In this document: piece by piece, positions 8,875 through 19,142 of the stretch
Position numbering within the stretch: position 1 is the first letter of the stretch
How the letters are laid out: the number at the start of each line of letters is the position of its first letter
Origin: an uncultured Bacteroidota bacterium
GTDB lineage: Bacteria > Bacteroidota > Bacteroidia > Bacteroidales > F082
Direction: 5' to 3'
DNA length: 64,000 bases
NCBI GenBank assembly: GCA_913009685.1
Contig: CAJVXP010000005.1
Location: forward strand, 20,174 to 84,173
Position numbers and translations under genes: made by a program
The notes under the pieces: model-generated
Told to the model about the DNA's origin: nothing
Database searches by the model: none
Seen by the model: only the letters and a program-made list of their open reading frames with translations

Positions 8875-11800
8875 ATGGCTTTCAGACAAGATAGTAAAGT
8901 ACCGGATAGTTTTAATAAAATAACCATCAGCCTTGCTTCACCCGAGTCCATTTTGGAGCGGTCGCATGGTGAGGTTTTGAAACCTGAAACCATCAACTAC
9001 CGGACCTATAAACCGGAACGAGACGGACTTTTCTGCGAAAGGATTTTTGGTCCTGTAAAGGACTACGAATGTCATTGCGGGAAATACAAGCGAATTCGTT
9101 ACAAAGGCATCGTCTGTGACCGTTGTGGAGTTGAAGTAACCGAGAAAAAAGTTAGACGTGAAAGAATGGGACATATTGAGCTTGTGGTTCCCGTGGTTCA
9201 CATTTGGTTTTTCCGCTCTTTACCTAATAAAATTGGCGCTCTGCTGGGAATACAAACTAAGAAACTGGAATCAATTATTTACTACGAACGTTATGTAGTA
9301 ATTAATCCCGGTATTAAAGAAGTCGATGGTGTCCAAAAAATGGATTTCCTCACCGAAGAGGAATATTTGAATATTCTCGATACGCTGCCTTCGGAGAATC
9401 AGTATCTCGATGATATGGATCCGGATAAATTTATTGCAAAAATGGGTGCTCAGGCAGTGCATGATTTATTGATGCGTATTGACCTTGATAAAGTATCTTT
9501 TGAACTCCGGCATAAAGCAAATACGGAAACTTCGCAACAACGAAAAGCAGATGCATTAAAACGACTTCAGGTTTTTGAAGCTTTCCGCGATGCCCGTAAA
9601 CGTAAAGAAAATCGTCCGGAATGGATGATCGTTAAGATTGTTCCGGTCATCCCACCGGAGCTGCGACCTTTGGTCCCGCTGGATGGTGGCCGCTTCGCCA
9701 CTTCCGACCTGAACGACCTTTACCGCCGGGTTATCATTCGTAACAACCGGCTGAAACGGTTAATCGAAATCAAAGCTCCCGACGTGATTATGCGTAATGA
9801 AAAACGTATGCTCCAGGAAGCTGTTGATTCACTGTTTGACAACTCCCGGAAATCAAGCGCTGTTAAAACGGAATCGAATCGCCCGCTGAAATCTTTAAGT
9901 GATAGTCTGAAAGGAAAACAGGGACGTTTCCGTCAGAATCTGCTCGGTAAACGGGTGGACTACTCCGGCCGTTCGGTGATTATTGTCGGCCCTAAACTGA
10001 AGATGAACGAATGTGGCCTTCCCAAAGATATGGCTGCCGAACTTTTTAAGCCTTTTATTATTCGACGGCTACTTGAACGTGGTATCGTCAAAACGGTTAA
10101 GTCGGCGAAAAAAATTGTGGAAAGAAAAGATGCCGTTGTGTACGACATACTTGAGAATATTCTGAAAGGGCATCCTGTTTTGCTGAACCGTGCTCCTACG
10201 TTGCACCGCCTCGGTATTCAGGCTTTTCAGCCCAAGTTGGTGGAGGGTAAGGCCATTCAGTTACATCCGTTGGCCTGTACCGCTTTCAATGCCGACTTCG
10301 ACGGTGACCAAATGGCTGTTCATTTACCTTTGGGAAATGCTGCCGTTTTGGAAGCACAGGTTCTGATGCTCGCTTCACACAATATTCTGAATCCTGCTAA
10401 CGGTGCGCCTATTACTGTCCCTTCACAGGACATGGTACTGGGACTTTACTATATTACCAAAGCACGGAAAAGTACGGAAACCCATCCCGTAACAGGAGAG
10501 GGTATGATTTTCTATTCTCCTGAGGAGGTTCGTATCGCTTATAATGAAAAACGTGTTAATTTACACGCTATTATCAAAGTAAAAGTTGATGTAAAAGAGG
10601 ATGGTAAACTGGTTAATAAACTGATTGAAACCACAGTAGGAAGAGTTCTCTTTAATGAAAAAGTACCGAAAGAATTTGGGTTTATTAATAAACTTTTAAC
10701 AAAAAAAGCCCTTCGGGATATTATCAGCGATGTGCTGAAATCCACAGGAAATGCTGTAACGGCCCAGTTCCTTGACGATATTAAGAACCTCGGTTACTAC
10801 ATGGCTTTTGTGGGAGGTCTCTCCTTTAATCTCGGAAATGTGCGCGTTCCTAAAGTGAAGGAAGAACTTATTGAAAAAGCCGAGGAGGAAGTGGATGAGG
10901 TGGTGAACAACTACAACATGGGTTTCATCACCAATAACGAGCGTTATAATCAGATTATTGATATCTGGACACACACCAACTCCCGCCTTACCAATATCTT
11001 AATGAAAGAGCTTGCTTCTGATGATGACGGATTTAATCCTGTTTATATGATGCTTGACTCCGGAGCCCGTGGTTCCAAAGAGCAGATTCGTCAGCTCTCG
11101 GGGATGCGTGGTTTGATGGCTAAACCCCAGAAAGCAGGTGCTGCCGGGAATGAAATTATCGAAAATCCTATTCTTTCAAACTTTAAAGAAGGATTGTCGG
11201 TTCTTGAGTACTTTATTTCTACTCATGGTGCCCGTAAAGGTCTTGCCGATACAGCCCTGAAAACAGCTGATGCCGGTTATCTGACCCGTAGGCTGGTTGA
11301 TGTGGCTCAGGATGTGATTATCTCTGAAAAAGATTGTGGTACCTTGCGTGGACTTACAGTTACCGCTCTAAAGAAAAATGAGGAAGTTGTTGAGTCGCTT
11401 TACGACAGGATTCTCGGACGTGTGGCCGTACATGATATTTATCATTCCCAAACAGGAGAACTTATTGTAAAAGGTGGTGAAGAGATTACGGAAGAAATTG
11501 GTAAGCAAATAGAAAATGCTCACATTGAACAGGTTGAAATCAGGTCAGTACTTACCTGTGAGTCGAAGCATGGTGTTTGTGCCAATTGCTACGGACGAAA
11601 CCTGGCCTCCGGACATTTGGTGCAAAGAGGAGAAGCTGTTGGCGTGATTGCCGCCCAGTCGATTGGAGAACCGGGAACACAGCTTACCTTGCGTACTTTC
11701 CACCAGGGTGGTACGGCTTCAAATGTTGCTGCCAGTTCAAAAATTGAAGCTAACAATAATGGCGTTCTGGAATTTGAAGAGCTGAGAACTGTTGCTTATA

Positions 11801-13188
11801 GCGATGAAGAAGGTAACAAACATGATGTTGTTACCGGTCGTTCGGCAGAGATGAGACTGGTAGATCCTAATACCGGCGTAGTTCTTTCATCTGCAAATAT
11901 TGCTTACGGTTCCAGATTATATTTCAAGGATGGGGATAAGGTGAAGAAGGGGGATATGATTGTTGATTGGGATCCTTTTAATGCTGTTATCCTTTCAGAA
12001 GTTGCCGGTAGTGTTGCCTTTGAGAATATTGTCGAAGGACAGACTTACCGTGTGGAATCTGATGAACAGACGGGTTATTTCGAGAAAGTAATTATCGAAA
12101 CCAAACAAAAAACCAAGAATCCAAATGTCAAGATTCTGGATGCCGATGGTAACGTGCTGAGATATTATGACCTGCCTGTGGGCGCTCATATTGTCGTTGA
12201 AGAGGGTGTCAATATTAAGGCTGGAGACCTGCTGGTGAAAATACCGCGTGCCTTTGGTAAAGCCGGTGATATTACCGGTGGTTTACCACGCGTAACGGAA
12301 CTTTTCGAAGCGCGTAACCCTTCGGAACAAGCTGTTGTTTCTGAAATTGATGGCGTGGTTTCTTTCGGTAAGAAGCTGAAACGCGGGAACCGTGAAATTA
12401 TCATTACCGCTAAAACAGGGGCAGAGAAACGTTATCTTGTTTCAACAACCAAACAGATTTTGGCACAGGAAAACGACTTCGTAAAAGCCGGCACTAAACT
12501 TTCTGATGGCGTCATTACCCCTGCTGATATTCTGGCCATTAAAGGTCCGATGAAAGTTCAGGAATACATCGTAAACGAAATTCAGGAGGTGTATCGTCTG
12601 CAGGGTGTGAAAATCAATGATAAACACTTTGAGGTTATTGTTCGCCAAATGATGCGTAAAGTACAGGTGGAAGATCCCGGTGATACACGTTTCCTTGAAG
12701 GTGAACTGGTGAACAAAGTTAAATTCCATGAAGTAAATGACGAAATCTTTGGTATGAAGGTCGTCGTTGACCCCGGTGATTCGGATTCTGTACGCCAGGG
12801 TGAGATTATCACTGCCCGTAAATTGCGTGATGAGAATTCAACCCTGCGTCGTCGTGATAAAAAACTCATTGAAGCGCATGTCGCACAAACGGCAACAGCC
12901 CGTCAGGTGCTTCAGGGTATTACGCGTGCTTCCCTGCAAACCGACAGCTTTATATCGGCTGCATCCTTCCAGGAAACCACCAAAGTGCTTACCCTTGCAG
13001 CTATTAATGCCAAACAGGATACACTAAAAGGACTGAAAGAGAATGTCATTGTCGGACATAAGATTCCGGCTGGTACGGGTCTTAAAGAGTACGATGATAT
13101 TATCGTAGCTTCCAAAGAAGAGCATGATGCCATGATGGCGAAAGCCAATGACATGGATGCTGTTGAAGAAGAGGCAGAAGAAAAATAA
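8875..13188 (+). CDS. rpoC: RNA polymerase beta' subunit
   Basis: The beta' subunit carries the catalytic magnesium loop [12 protein letters not shown] (about 472-483). The N-terminal zinc site [20 protein letters not shown] is at about 63-82 and the second zinc site, [11 protein letters not shown], at about 898-908. The 1437 residues include the extended C-terminal region usual in this phylum and end in an acidic EEEAEEK tail. A strong terminator follows the stop codon. Confidence 0.99.
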   Translation: MAFRQDSKVPDSFNKITISLASPESILERSHGEVLKPETINYRTYKPERDGLFCERIFGPVKDYECHCGKYKRIRYKGIVCDRCGVEVTEKKVRRERMGHIELVVPVVHIWFFRSLPNKIGALLGIQTKKLESIIYYERYVVINPGIKEVDGVQKMDFLTEEEYLNILDTLPSENQYLDDMDPDKFIAKMGAQAVHDLLMRIDLDKVSFELRHKANTETSQQRKADALKRLQVFEAFRDARKRKENRPEWMIVKIVPVIPPELRPLVPLDGGRFATSDLNDLYRRVIIRNNRLKRLIEIKAPDVIMRNEKRMLQEAVDSLFDNSRKSSAVKTESNRPLKSLSDSLKGKQGRFRQNLLGKRVDYSGRSVIIVGPKLKMNECGLPKDMAAELFKPFIIRRLLERGIVKTVKSAKKIVERKDAVVYDILENILKGHPVLLNRAPTLHRLGIQAFQPKLVEGKAIQLHPLACTAFNADFDGDQMAVHLPLGNAAVLEAQVLMLASHNILNPANGAPITVPSQDMVLGLYYITKARKSTETHPVTGEGMIFYSPEEVRIAYNEKRVNLHAIIKVKVDVKEDGKLVNKLIETTVGRVLFNEKVPKEFGFINKLLTKKALRDIISDVLKSTGNAVTAQFLDDIKNLGYYMAFVGGLSFNLGNVRVPKVKEELIEKAEEEVDEVVNNYNMGFITNNERYNQIIDIWTHTNSRLTNILMKELASDDDGFNPVYMMLDSGARGSKEQIRQLSGMRGLMAKPQKAGAAGNEIIENPILSNFKEGLSVLEYFISTHGARKGLADTALKTADAGYLTRRLVDVAQDVIISEKDCGTLRGLTVTALKKNEEVVESLYDRILGRVAVHDIYHSQTGELIVKGGEEITEEIGKQIENAHIEQVEIRSVLTCESKHGVCANCYGRNLASGHLVQRGEAVGVIAAQSIGEPGTQLTLRTFHQGGTASNVAASSKIEANNNGVLEFEELRTVAYSDEEGNKHDVVTGRSAEMRLVDPNTGVVLSSANIAYGSRLYFKDGDKVKKGDMIVDWDPFNAVILSEVAGSVAFENIVEGQTYRVESDEQTGYFEKVIIETKQKTKNPNVKILDADGNVLRYYDLPVGAHIVVEEGVNIKAGDLLVKIPRAFGKAGDITGGLPRVTELFEARNPSEQAVVSEIDGVVSFGKKLKRGNREIIITAKTGAEKRYLVSTTKQILAQENDFVKAGTKLSDGVITPADILAIKGPMKVQEYIVNEIQEVYRLQGVKINDKHFEVIVRQMMRKVQVEDPGDTRFLEGELVNKVKFHEVNDEIFGMKVVVDPGDSDSVRQGEIITARKLRDENSTLRRRDKKLIEAHVAQTATARQVLQGITRASLQTDSFISAASFQETTKVLTLAAINAKQDTLKGLKENVIVGHKIPAGTGLKEYDDIIVASKEEHDAMMAKANDMDAVEEEAEEK

Positions 13189-13197
13189 ACTATTTTT

Positions 13198-13245
13198 AAA
13201 GGCTGTTGCAAAGGGAATATCCCTGCCCTGCAACAGCCTTTTTTT
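13198..13245 (+). terminator. Terminator of the rpoBC operon
   Basis: The stem AAAGGCTGTTGCA/TGCAACAGCCTTT (13 base pairs, 13198-13210 with 13229-13241) has an 18-base loop and runs into a T-tract. It lies ten bases after the rpoC stop and about 14 bases before the DUF3467 gene. Confidence 0.85.
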
Positions 13246-13258
13246 AAAATATTAAACC

Positions 13259-13579
13259 ATGGAAGACAACAACAATCCACAGCAAAACCAAATCAATATT
13301 GAACTCAGCGAAGAGATGGCCGAAGGTGTTTACTGCAACCTTGCCATCATTACCCATTCGCATGCCGAATTTGTTATTGACTTCGTGAAACTAATGCCCG
13401 GTACTCCCAAAGCAAAAGTAAAATCCAGAATTATTCTGACACCCGAACATGCCAAACGGTTGTACAAAGCTTTGCAGGATAACATCCGGAAATTTGAAGC
13501 CATACATGGTACTATCAAAGAAAACCCGGACGGCGGACTGCCGCCATTCTCCATGGGCGGGCCTACGGCACAGGCATAG
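13259..13579 (+). CDS. DUF3467 domain protein
   Basis: A 106-residue soluble protein of the DUF3467 family, marked by EGVYCNLAIITHSHAEFVID (about 22-41) and a C-terminal LTPEHAKRLYKALQDNI helix. The family is small and has no established function; in Bacteroidota it is characteristically placed just after rpoC, as here, so a link to transcription or ribosome function is possible but unproven. It starts 13 bases after the rpoC terminator, so it is likely expressed by read-through or by a promoter hidden in the terminator region. Confidence 0.85.
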   Translation: MEDNNNPQQNQINIELSEEMAEGVYCNLAIITHSHAEFVIDFVKLMPGTPKAKVKSRIILTPEHAKRLYKALQDNIRKFEAIHGTIKENPDGGLPPFSMGGPTAQA

Positions 13580-13586
13580 ACAATTG

Positions 13587-13772
13587 TTATTTTCGCGATA
13601 CGGTTGTCTTCTTTTCAAAGATTTTATCGCCTGCCTTTATCCTCAAAAGGTAAACACCGGGTTTTAACCCGCTTACATTTAATGAGGTGGATTTGCCTTT
13701 GAACTGTTTATGCAATAGCGGGTTCATCATCTTGTCGAACAGGTAAACTGTTTTTATTCCGGTAATGTAATA
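13587..13772 (-). pseudogene. Remnant of a T9SS type A sorting domain
   Basis: Read on the minus strand from 13772 to the stop at 13587 the frame encodes a tail containing VYLFDKMMNPLLHKQFKG, then LNVSGLKPGVYLLRI and KAGDKIFEKKTTVSRK. This matches the C-terminal sorting domain that sends proteins through the type IX secretion system. An in-frame TAG lies immediately upstream at 13773-13775, there is no start codon, and no upstream passenger sequence is seen. It is therefore the 3' stump of a lost secreted protein gene. Confidence 0.8.
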
Positions 13773-13877
13773 CTAATGTGTCTCCTCATTGTTGTGCCTC
13801 ACAAAATAATGTGTTTAAGCCTAATAAGGCTATGAATAAAAATTTTATAAACTTTTTCATAACTATATGTTTTTTAA

Positions 13878-14321
13878 TTAATTCGATCTTGTAAAATAAT
13901 ACGACATCGCATCAGGTCCATAACCAGATAATACCAGGGTATCATTATAAATTCCATTAACTATTGTATAATTCCAACCACAAACACTCATTAAGTAAGT
14001 AAAACCATTCATATACTTTTCTCTACGCCATTGGATATATGAATTACATTCTATCGTGTCATTATATGTTTGTATGATTTTATTATCAGAAGTGAATTCC
14101 CATATATAATTGTGAAAATATTGTACAGTATTTGCAGCTATACCCCCCTTGCCATAACGTAAGTCCCATTTCCCCATGATATTTGCCAGAATAACATCAA
14201 TAGGTTTATCGTACAATGTAATGTTTGTGTTATGCCGGGGTATAATTTTTTCTTTTCGGCAACTAAAAACAGTTATGCCGATGAGCCCGCCCAGGAGTAG
14301 AATTTTTAATATTGTTTTCAT
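13878..14321 (-). CDS. Hypothetical lipoprotein
   Basis: 147 residues with a lipoprotein signal peptide: a hydrophobic stretch at about 5-19 and lipobox VFSC with the lipidated Cys at 21, followed by charged RKEK. The rest is a small globular domain rich in aromatic residues (IMGKWDLRYGKGG, YIWEFTSDNKI), resembling lipocalin-like or META-like small domains, but I do not recognise the family. It follows another lipoprotein gene by 13 bases on the same strand, so the two are probably co-transcribed. Probably in the outer membrane or periplasm. Confidence 0.7.
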   Translation of the reverse strand: MKTILKILLLGGLIGITVFSCRKEKIIPRHNTNITLYDKPIDVILANIMGKWDLRYGKGGIAANTVQYFHNYIWEFTSDNKIIQTYNDTIECNSYIQWRREKYMNGFTYLMSVCGWNYTIVNGIYNDTLVLSGYGPDAMSYYFTRSN

Positions 14322-14334
14322 GATCTTTTAATTT

Positions 14335-14667
14335 TTAGTTTGCCAGTTCGATGGTTGCGTCATAGCCAGCCCATAAGCAATTTGCAAAATGGCCAACGGT
14401 GTCGCGATGGTACTTAATAATCTTAAATGCGATTTTTTCGCGGTCCTTTAATTGTTTCACTTGTGTACTATCATCTACAAAAGTTACATAAAGCGATGTA
14501 TTCACAGGCAGGCCATTTGGAATGGATTTCGTAATATTTACGATATTTTGGCAATTATTCCCTTTTATAAAAACACCCTCATAAAGCGTAGCATTATTTT
14601 TATTGCAGCTTACGAAGGCGAAAAATGAAACGGAGAGAACGGTCAGGATAAATATAACTTTTTTCAT
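14335..14667 (-). CDS. Hypothetical lipoprotein
   Basis: 110 residues with signal peptide and lipobox FVSC (Cys 21). The mature part holds Cys residues (NNCQNIVNI, FANCLWAG) that could form a disulfide, and no family is recognised. It is the upstream partner of the lipoprotein at 13878-14321. No clear promoter was found in front of it. Confidence 0.7.
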   Translation of the reverse strand: MKKVIFILTVLSVSFFAFVSCNKNNATLYEGVFIKGNNCQNIVNITKSIPNGLPVNTSLYVTFVDDSTQVKQLKDREKIAFKIIKYHRDTVGHFANCLWAGYDATIELAN

Positions 14668-15050
14668 GGGGTGTAATTTTAATGGTTTTTTGCTTCATTA
14701 TTTACACAATTATAATGCCGAAAATGAACCGTCTAATTTTTAGCATTTCAAGACATTCGTTTTTTTAGCTGGAACTGCCTGTATTATCATTGCCTTTCTG
14801 ATAAAAAGGCCTGCAGCTACGGCGGCCGCCAAAGTATATTTTGCAATAAAGGCATGTCGGTTTTGTCTTTTAAAGAATCTCTAAGGTACAAAACACATTT
14901 TGAAAAGTCAGGTTTCTAACATACCCAAACCCACACGCAAGGCTGCGCCGGTTGGGTTGAAAGTATTTAGATGTCAGAGTAATACAGCCCCTCTTTTCGT
15001 AGAAAGGCTACCCAAAATTTTTCCGGTTTTCGTGATTTTTTATCCCGCCC
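14668..15050. other. Intergenic gap with no recognised feature
   Basis: 383 bases between the lipoprotein pair and the hydrolase gene. I see no RNA gene or repeat here. An open minus-strand frame around 14750-14890 encodes an Ala-rich hydrophobic stretch but has a stop before it and no start codon. Confidence 0.5.
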
Positions 15051-15989
15051 CTAAAGATTCTTATCCAGAAATGCTTCCATGGTCTGAAACACTTTCTCCC
15101 GTACCGGCTTTTTGGAGAGCAGCAAATCGTGTAGCCCTCCTTCGAAGGAAGCACTCTCCACATTTTTCCCGATAACATGAGAATAGCGTTCGATGTCGCC
15201 CACGTTCAGTACCGAATCCGCATCCTGCATTTCCGGTTTGTAATTTCCGGGTTTCACGCTTCCGGCCGAAAACATGACCAATACCGGGCAGGCAATGTCC
15301 AAACCTTTTTGCAGCTCTTTCTGTGCGGTATAAATCCCCTTAATCCAACCGGCATAAATCTGAAAACCTGCATCAGGCTTAAGCTTCAATTCGTAGTCCC
15401 ATTCTCCATTGTGGCTTTTGTGCAGACTGTATCCGTAACCTTTGTCGAGACCTACCGGAGAAGGAAAACGCGGAAAAGAACCGGCCAGTGAAACCATAAG
15501 CGGGATAAAAGTCTTCTTTAAAATTGGCGAAACGTTAAACTCAAAAAACGGACTGTTCAGTATAAGTGCATCGACAAGGCTGTCATTCCGGTGGTCGTGG
15601 ACGTATAGCGCTCCAATTAGTCCTCCGGTGGAATGACCGATGAACACCAGCTTTTCGTTTTCATCCTTTTCCCGGATAAACGCTATGGCCTTGTCAATTT
15701 CTTCAAAATATTCGCGGATATCCCTGAAATCGTTGGGCTTTTGATGCGGGAGAATGGAGCGTCCGTATTTTCGTAGCTCCAGGGCGTAAAAGTTAAATCC
15801 AAGCTTATTCGCCCATGCTGCTAAATGATCCTGAAAAAAATAATCATTAAAACCGTGCAGATACAGAAGGGCTTTTTTTGCCGGTTTTGCTGACTTCTTT
15901 TCAATAAGGGTAGCCACAACTTTGCCTTCATAATCGGGCTTTAGTTTCAGCGTGTGAAAAGTGAAGTTATTTTCTTTTTGCTTTTCCAT
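15051..15989 (-). CDS. Alpha/beta hydrolase (serine aminopeptidase S33 / lysophospholipase-like)
   Basis: 312 residues with an alpha/beta hydrolase fold. The oxyanion strand motif LLYLHGFNDYF is at about 42-52 and the nucleophile elbow GHSTGG with the catalytic Ser is at about 117-122. The family includes monoacylglycerol lipases and lysophospholipases; the actual substrate cannot be told. There is no signal peptide, so it is probably cytoplasmic. A TACATTTG box lies about 65 bases upstream. It is a single gene, not obviously in an operon. Confidence 0.85.
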   Translation of the reverse strand: MEKQKENNFTFHTLKLKPDYEGKVVATLIEKKSAKPAKKALLYLHGFNDYFFQDHLAAWANKLGFNFYALELRKYGRSILPHQKPNDFRDIREYFEEIDKAIAFIREKDENEKLVFIGHSTGGLIGALYVHDHRNDSLVDALILNSPFFEFNVSPILKKTFIPLMVSLAGSFPRFPSPVGLDKGYGYSLHKSHNGEWDYELKLKPDAGFQIYAGWIKGIYTAQKELQKGLDIACPVLVMFSAGSVKPGNYKPEMQDADSVLNVGDIERYSHVIGKNVESASFEGGLHDLLLSKKPVREKVFQTMEAFLDKNL

Positions 15990-16055
15990 GATGCATTTTT
16001 TTTGTGTGGTTAACGGATTTTGTCCGAATATTTCTTTTTAAGGTACTTAACCCCA

Positions 16056-16063
16056 CAAATGTA
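16056..16063 (-). promoter_or_regulatory. Possible -7 box for the hydrolase gene
   Basis: On the minus strand this reads TACATTTG, matching the Bacteroidota TAnnTTTG box. No TTTG was found at the ideal 19-base distance upstream, so the call is tentative. Confidence 0.4.
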
Positions 16064-16211
16064 ATGAAATTTTTTGCAAATTGCTTTCTGTATGAGAGCT
16101 ACATTACATGGGAAAGCAGAGATGCCCGCGAGGGGGCGTCCGGCGGAAGAATGAAGCCCCGTCTTTGCGAATACACCGTTATAAAATGTGTTTTGCCAAG
16201 GTGTTAGATTG

Positions 16212-16478
16212 CTATTCTGAGAGAGCTTCTTCCGTCATAATGCGGATGTTTCTTCGGCTGATGGGACTTTTTTTATGATAATCAATCTCTTCAACAAGAC
16301 TGCTCGTATGGCAGGAACCACTGGCACAAGCCAGCTTTTTCCCCGTTTTCGGATTTGTGATAGAGCTGGAGCATTGCTTTTTGAACATCCCGCCTTTTAA
16401 AAAAAACATTTTAATGGCAAAGCCGGCAAATGCCACGCCCATAATAACCACCGAAAGAAGGAACAACTTAATAAACAT
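16212..16478 (-). CDS. Small Cys-rich membrane protein, NqrM-like
   Basis: 88 residues when started at the ATG at 16478 (MFIKLFLLSV); the open frame extends further up, but this start puts a membrane helix (about 2-25) at the N-terminus. After it come KQCSSS and KLACASGSC, giving three closely spaced Cys, then a charged tail. The arrangement resembles the short 'membrane or secreted protein' group related to NqrM, the factor that helps load iron into Na+-translocating NADH:quinone reductase. No nqr genes are nearby, so this is only a family-level suggestion. Confidence 0.6.
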   Translation of the reverse strand: MFIKLFLLSVVIMGVAFAGFAIKMFFLKGGMFKKQCSSSITNPKTGKKLACASGSCHTSSLVEEIDYHKKSPISRRNIRIMTEEALSE

Positions 16479-16599
16479 ATCTATGTTTTTAGATGTGGTA
16501 AAGATAAGGATAATTCCTGTTGAAGGTGAAATTTTTAACAATAATTGGGAGTAGATAAATCAAGTAGGTTACAGATATTGTCCGACCCGAAATCGAAAA

Positions 16600-17355
16600 C
16601 TAGCCGCTTACACTACAATATTCGTAGCAAACAATCGCTGTGGCTACCGCCGCATTCAACGATTCCGCTCCTGAGCCCACTCCGGCAGGAATACGAATGC
16701 GTACATCCATAAAAGGATAAAGTTCCCGAGAGATACCGTGTGCTTCACTACCAATGAGCAAGATGCCTTTTCCGGGTTTCCCGGCTTTACGAATGTCCTG
16801 ACCATCCAGTACAGCGCCGAAAATCTTCAATTCTTCCGGTTTACGTGAAAACCAGTCTCCCAAATCGGCATAATGCACCCGCACCCGTGCCAGCGAACCC
16901 ATGGTAGCCTGTACCACTTTTGGATTGAAAACATCCACCGTTTCCGGCGAACAAACCACATCGCGGATACCAAACCAGTCGGCAGTGCGGATGATTGTTC
17001 CCAGATTACCCGGATCACGAATATCATCCAAAGCCAAAATATAACCATCAACAGAGAAAATATCCGGCAACGGGTATTCCGGTTTTTTCACAACCGCCAG
17101 CACCTCTGAAGGATTTTTCAGAGCTGAAATTTTCTCCATCTCCTGCCGGTTTACAGCAACACAATTCATTCCCGAAACGCTTTTCTCATGGAGAGTCAGC
17201 CAGTTTTGTGTGGCAAAAAGTCTTTCCACCCTCAACGGACCCTGCAAAAAATCCAGAACATTAATGCTTCCTTCCGCAAGAAAAAGCCCCAGCCGCCGCC
17301 GGTACTTATTTTGTTGCAACGATTTCAGAAACTTAACATCATTCTTACTTAACAT
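16600..17355 (-). CDS. TrmH/SpoU-family RNA 2'-O-methyltransferase
   Basis: 251 residues. An N-terminal substrate-binding domain (FLAEGSINVLDF near 25) is followed by the knotted SPOUT catalytic domain with motif 1 DIRDPGNLGTIIRTADWFG (about 109-127), motif 2 LLIGSEAHGISREL and motif 3 AESLNAAVATAI near the C-terminus. The enzyme methylates ribose in rRNA or tRNA; the target (for example 23S G2251, as with RlmB) cannot be assigned from sequence alone. It is upstream-flanked by an 11-base repeat array. Confidence 0.9.
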   Translation of the reverse strand: MLSKNDVKFLKSLQQNKYRRRLGLFLAEGSINVLDFLQGPLRVERLFATQNWLTLHEKSVSGMNCVAVNRQEMEKISALKNPSEVLAVVKKPEYPLPDIFSVDGYILALDDIRDPGNLGTIIRTADWFGIRDVVCSPETVDVFNPKVVQATMGSLARVRVHYADLGDWFSRKPEELKIFGAVLDGQDIRKAGKPGKGILLIGSEAHGISRELYPFMDVRIRIPAGVGSGAESLNAAVATAIVCYEYCSVSG

Positions 17356-17497
17356 ACAGCGAAGATAAAAACAAAAAATTGTGGGAAACCGTTTCCGGCC
17401 ATTTTTTATGCAAATACAATATCACTATACCATCAATGCTAATACCCAATGACAAAGAGAAGTTGCGAAGTTTAGAAACAGAAACGATTTACCTGAT

Positions 17498-17556
17498 GGT
17501 TGAATGACAACTGCTTGACCATTGTTTGACAGCGAAGCGAATGACCATCGCCTGAC
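17498..17556 (-). repeat. 11-base tandem array, locus 4
   Basis: Five consecutive units, each ending GAC on the plus strand: four of 11 bases and one of 15 bases (AGCGAAGCGAATGAC, 17531-17545). A 23-base stretch, 17523-17545, is the exact reverse complement of 39805-39827, including the odd 15-base unit. It lies upstream of the SpoU methylase gene and directly downstream of a terminator. Confidence 0.85.
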
Positions 17557-17563
17557 CATTCAC

Positions 17564-17600
17564 AAAAAAAAGCCCTTTCCGTAAAAGGAAAAGACTTTTT
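17564..17600 (-). terminator. Terminator of the rpsF-rpsR-rplI operon
   Basis: On the minus strand, AAAAGTCTTTTCC pairs with GGAAAGGGCTTTT (17587-17599 with 17568-17580, G-U tolerated) and runs into a T-tract of eight. It lies about 160 bases after the rplI stop, with a dispersed repeat in between. Confidence 0.65.
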
Positions 17601-17620
17601 ATGTTAAGTCAGAAAAGACA

Positions 17621-17730
17621 AAATCCAAACCACAAAACCCAAATAAATTCTAATCATCAATATCAAAATACCAAACAATTGGGTTTCTGTTTGAAAATTG
17701 CGTTTTAGAATTTGAAATTTATTTGTGATT
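17621..17730 (-). repeat. Dispersed AT-rich repeat, copy A
   Basis: About 110 bases that, read on the minus strand, align along their length with 61755-61865 on the plus strand. Shared exact blocks include CAATTTTCAAAC, CCAATTGTTTG, TATTTTGATATTGAT and GAATTTATTTGGGTTTTG. It is not coding on either strand. It sits between rplI and its terminator, so it would be transcribed as part of the 3' end of that mRNA. Confidence 0.75.
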
Positions 17731-17758
17731 TACCTTTTGTAATTTGGTATTTCAAAAT

Positions 17759-18208
17759 TTACTCTGCTTTTACATCCAATGTCACTTCAACGACAATGTC
17801 TTTGTGTAATTTGACGGTAGCTTTGTAAGCGCCCACCTCTTTGATAGCTTCGCCGCTGATTTCAATTTTCTTACGGTCAACTTCCAGATTTTTCTGGCCT
17901 TTAATGGCATCTGCAATCATAATGTTGTTTACCGAACCGAAAATTTTACCTTTGGTACTGGCTTTCACACCAATGGTCAGTTGGGCACCTTCGAGCACTT
18001 TGACAATTTCTTCCGCTTCTTTTCTGATTTTTTCTTCTTTGTAGGCCTGCTGTTTTTTCACTTCAGCCAGCACTTTCCTGGCGGAAGAGGTGGCTATAGC
18101 AGCCATTCCTTTAGGAATCAAATAATTGCGGGCGTAGCCATCCTTTACGGTAACGAGGTCGTTTTTATAACCCAAACCGGTAATATCTTGTTTTAAAATA
18201 ATATCCAT
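17759..18208 (-). CDS. rplI: 50S ribosomal protein L9
   Basis: L9 bridges the L1 stalk region and guards translation fidelity. The 149 residues begin MDIILKQDITGLGYKNDLVTVKDGYARNYL, in parts the classic N-terminal domain, with a long connecting helix (about 40-75) and C-terminal domain. Last gene of the S6-S18-L9 operon, 15 bases after rpsR. Confidence 0.98.
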   Translation of the reverse strand: MDIILKQDITGLGYKNDLVTVKDGYARNYLIPKGMAAIATSSARKVLAEVKKQQAYKEEKIRKEAEEIVKVLEGAQLTIGVKASTKGKIFGSVNNIMIADAIKGQKNLEVDRKKIEISGEAIKEVGAYKATVKLHKDIVVEVTLDVKAE

Positions 18209-18223
18209 TGTTTTTCCTCCCTT

Positions 18224-18490
18224 TTATTTTAATAAGTCAGCAACATAAGGCATCAGAGCAAGGTGGCGGGCTCTTTTAACGGCTTTGGCCACTTTTCTCT
18301 GGTATTTGGTCGAAGTACCCGTGATACGGCGGGGTAAGATTTTGCCTTGTTCGTTAACAAAACGGAGCAAAAAGTCAGCATCTTTATAATCGATGTATTT
18401 GATGCGGTTTTTCTTGAACCGGCAGTATTTCTTCTTAGTGGTATCTACTGCAATCGGTGTTAAATATCTTATATCTGAATTCTGTGCCAT
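18224..18490 (-). CDS. rpsR: 30S ribosomal protein S18
   Basis: S18 pairs with S6 on the 30S platform. The 88 residues contain [19 protein letters not shown] (about 14-32) and the [20 protein letters not shown] core (about 55-74). Middle gene of the operon. Confidence 0.98.
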   Translation of the reverse strand: MAQNSDIRYLTPIAVDTTKKKYCRFKKNRIKYIDYKDADFLLRFVNEQGKILPRRITGTSTKYQRKVAKAVKRARHLALMPYVADLLK

Positions 18491-18523
18491 GATTTTATTT
18501 TTTAAAGTTTAAATGAGTATGTA

Positions 18524-18892
18524 TTAAGCTTTCTTTTCAGCAGTTTTCGTTTTTTTGCTTTCTGCAAATTTCTTCCGCCGTTTCTCGCTGTAAGCAATGG
18601 CATGCTTGTCGAGTTTAACGGTTAAAAAGCGTAATACCTTTTCATCGCGTTTGTACTGAACTTCCAGCTTTTCAATGAATTGGCCATCTACCCTGTATTC
18701 AAACAGATTATAAAATCCTGTCGATTTTTTCTGAATGGGATACGCCAGTTTGCGCATGCCCCAGTTCTCACGATTTACAATCTCGCCACCATTGTCGGTG
18801 ATGAGTTTTTCGTAAGTCTTTACCGTCTCCTTTACCTGATCTTCAGATAAAACGGGAGTTAAAATGAAAACGGTTTCATACTGATTTACCAT
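18524..18892 (-). CDS. rpsF: 30S ribosomal protein S6
   Basis: S6 heterodimerises with S18. The 122 residues start MVNQYETVFILTPVLSEDQV and show GGEIVNRENWGMRKLAYPIQ (about 35-54), with a basic tail KRRKKFAESKKTKTAEKKA usual for this phylum. First gene of the operon; a TACTTTTG box lies 44 bases upstream of the start codon. Confidence 0.98.
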   Translation of the reverse strand: MVNQYETVFILTPVLSEDQVKETVKTYEKLITDNGGEIVNRENWGMRKLAYPIQKKSTGFYNLFEYRVDGQFIEKLEVQYKRDEKVLRFLTVKLDKHAIAYSEKRRKKFAESKKTKTAEKKA

Positions 18893-18935
18893 CTTTTTGT
18901 TAATTAGTTAATTAATAATAATAAATTTTGGTGTG

Positions 18936-18943
18936 CAAAAGTA
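18936..18943 (-). promoter_or_regulatory. -7 box for rpsF-rpsR-rplI
   Basis: Minus strand reads TACTTTTG, an exact TAnnTTTG match, giving a leader of about 35-40 bases. The upstream TTTG element is not clear. Confidence 0.55.
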
Positions 18944-19142
18944 GGAAATATTTGTTTATGTACCTGTTTTAAAAAAGAATTTTTTCGGAAAGCGATTTGT
19001 GCTGTACTGTGTTTTTCAAAGTATTGATAAGAGTTACGTTTCTCGCTGTGCATTTGCATTATCCCGAAGAAGCCTTGAGAAACCGGGCTATGGAGAAAGT
19101 TTATCTGGGATTTGTGCTCTGGCGCCTGATAGCAGCATCCTT

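Noticed and set aside
14750..14890. Hydrophobic Ala-rich minus-strand frame
   Set aside because: There is a stop codon directly before it and no start codon.
16004..16207. Plus-strand open frame of 67 codons, including a GC-rich patch near 16125-16150
   Set aside because: It overlaps the promoter region of the hydrolase gene on the other strand and shows no protein features.
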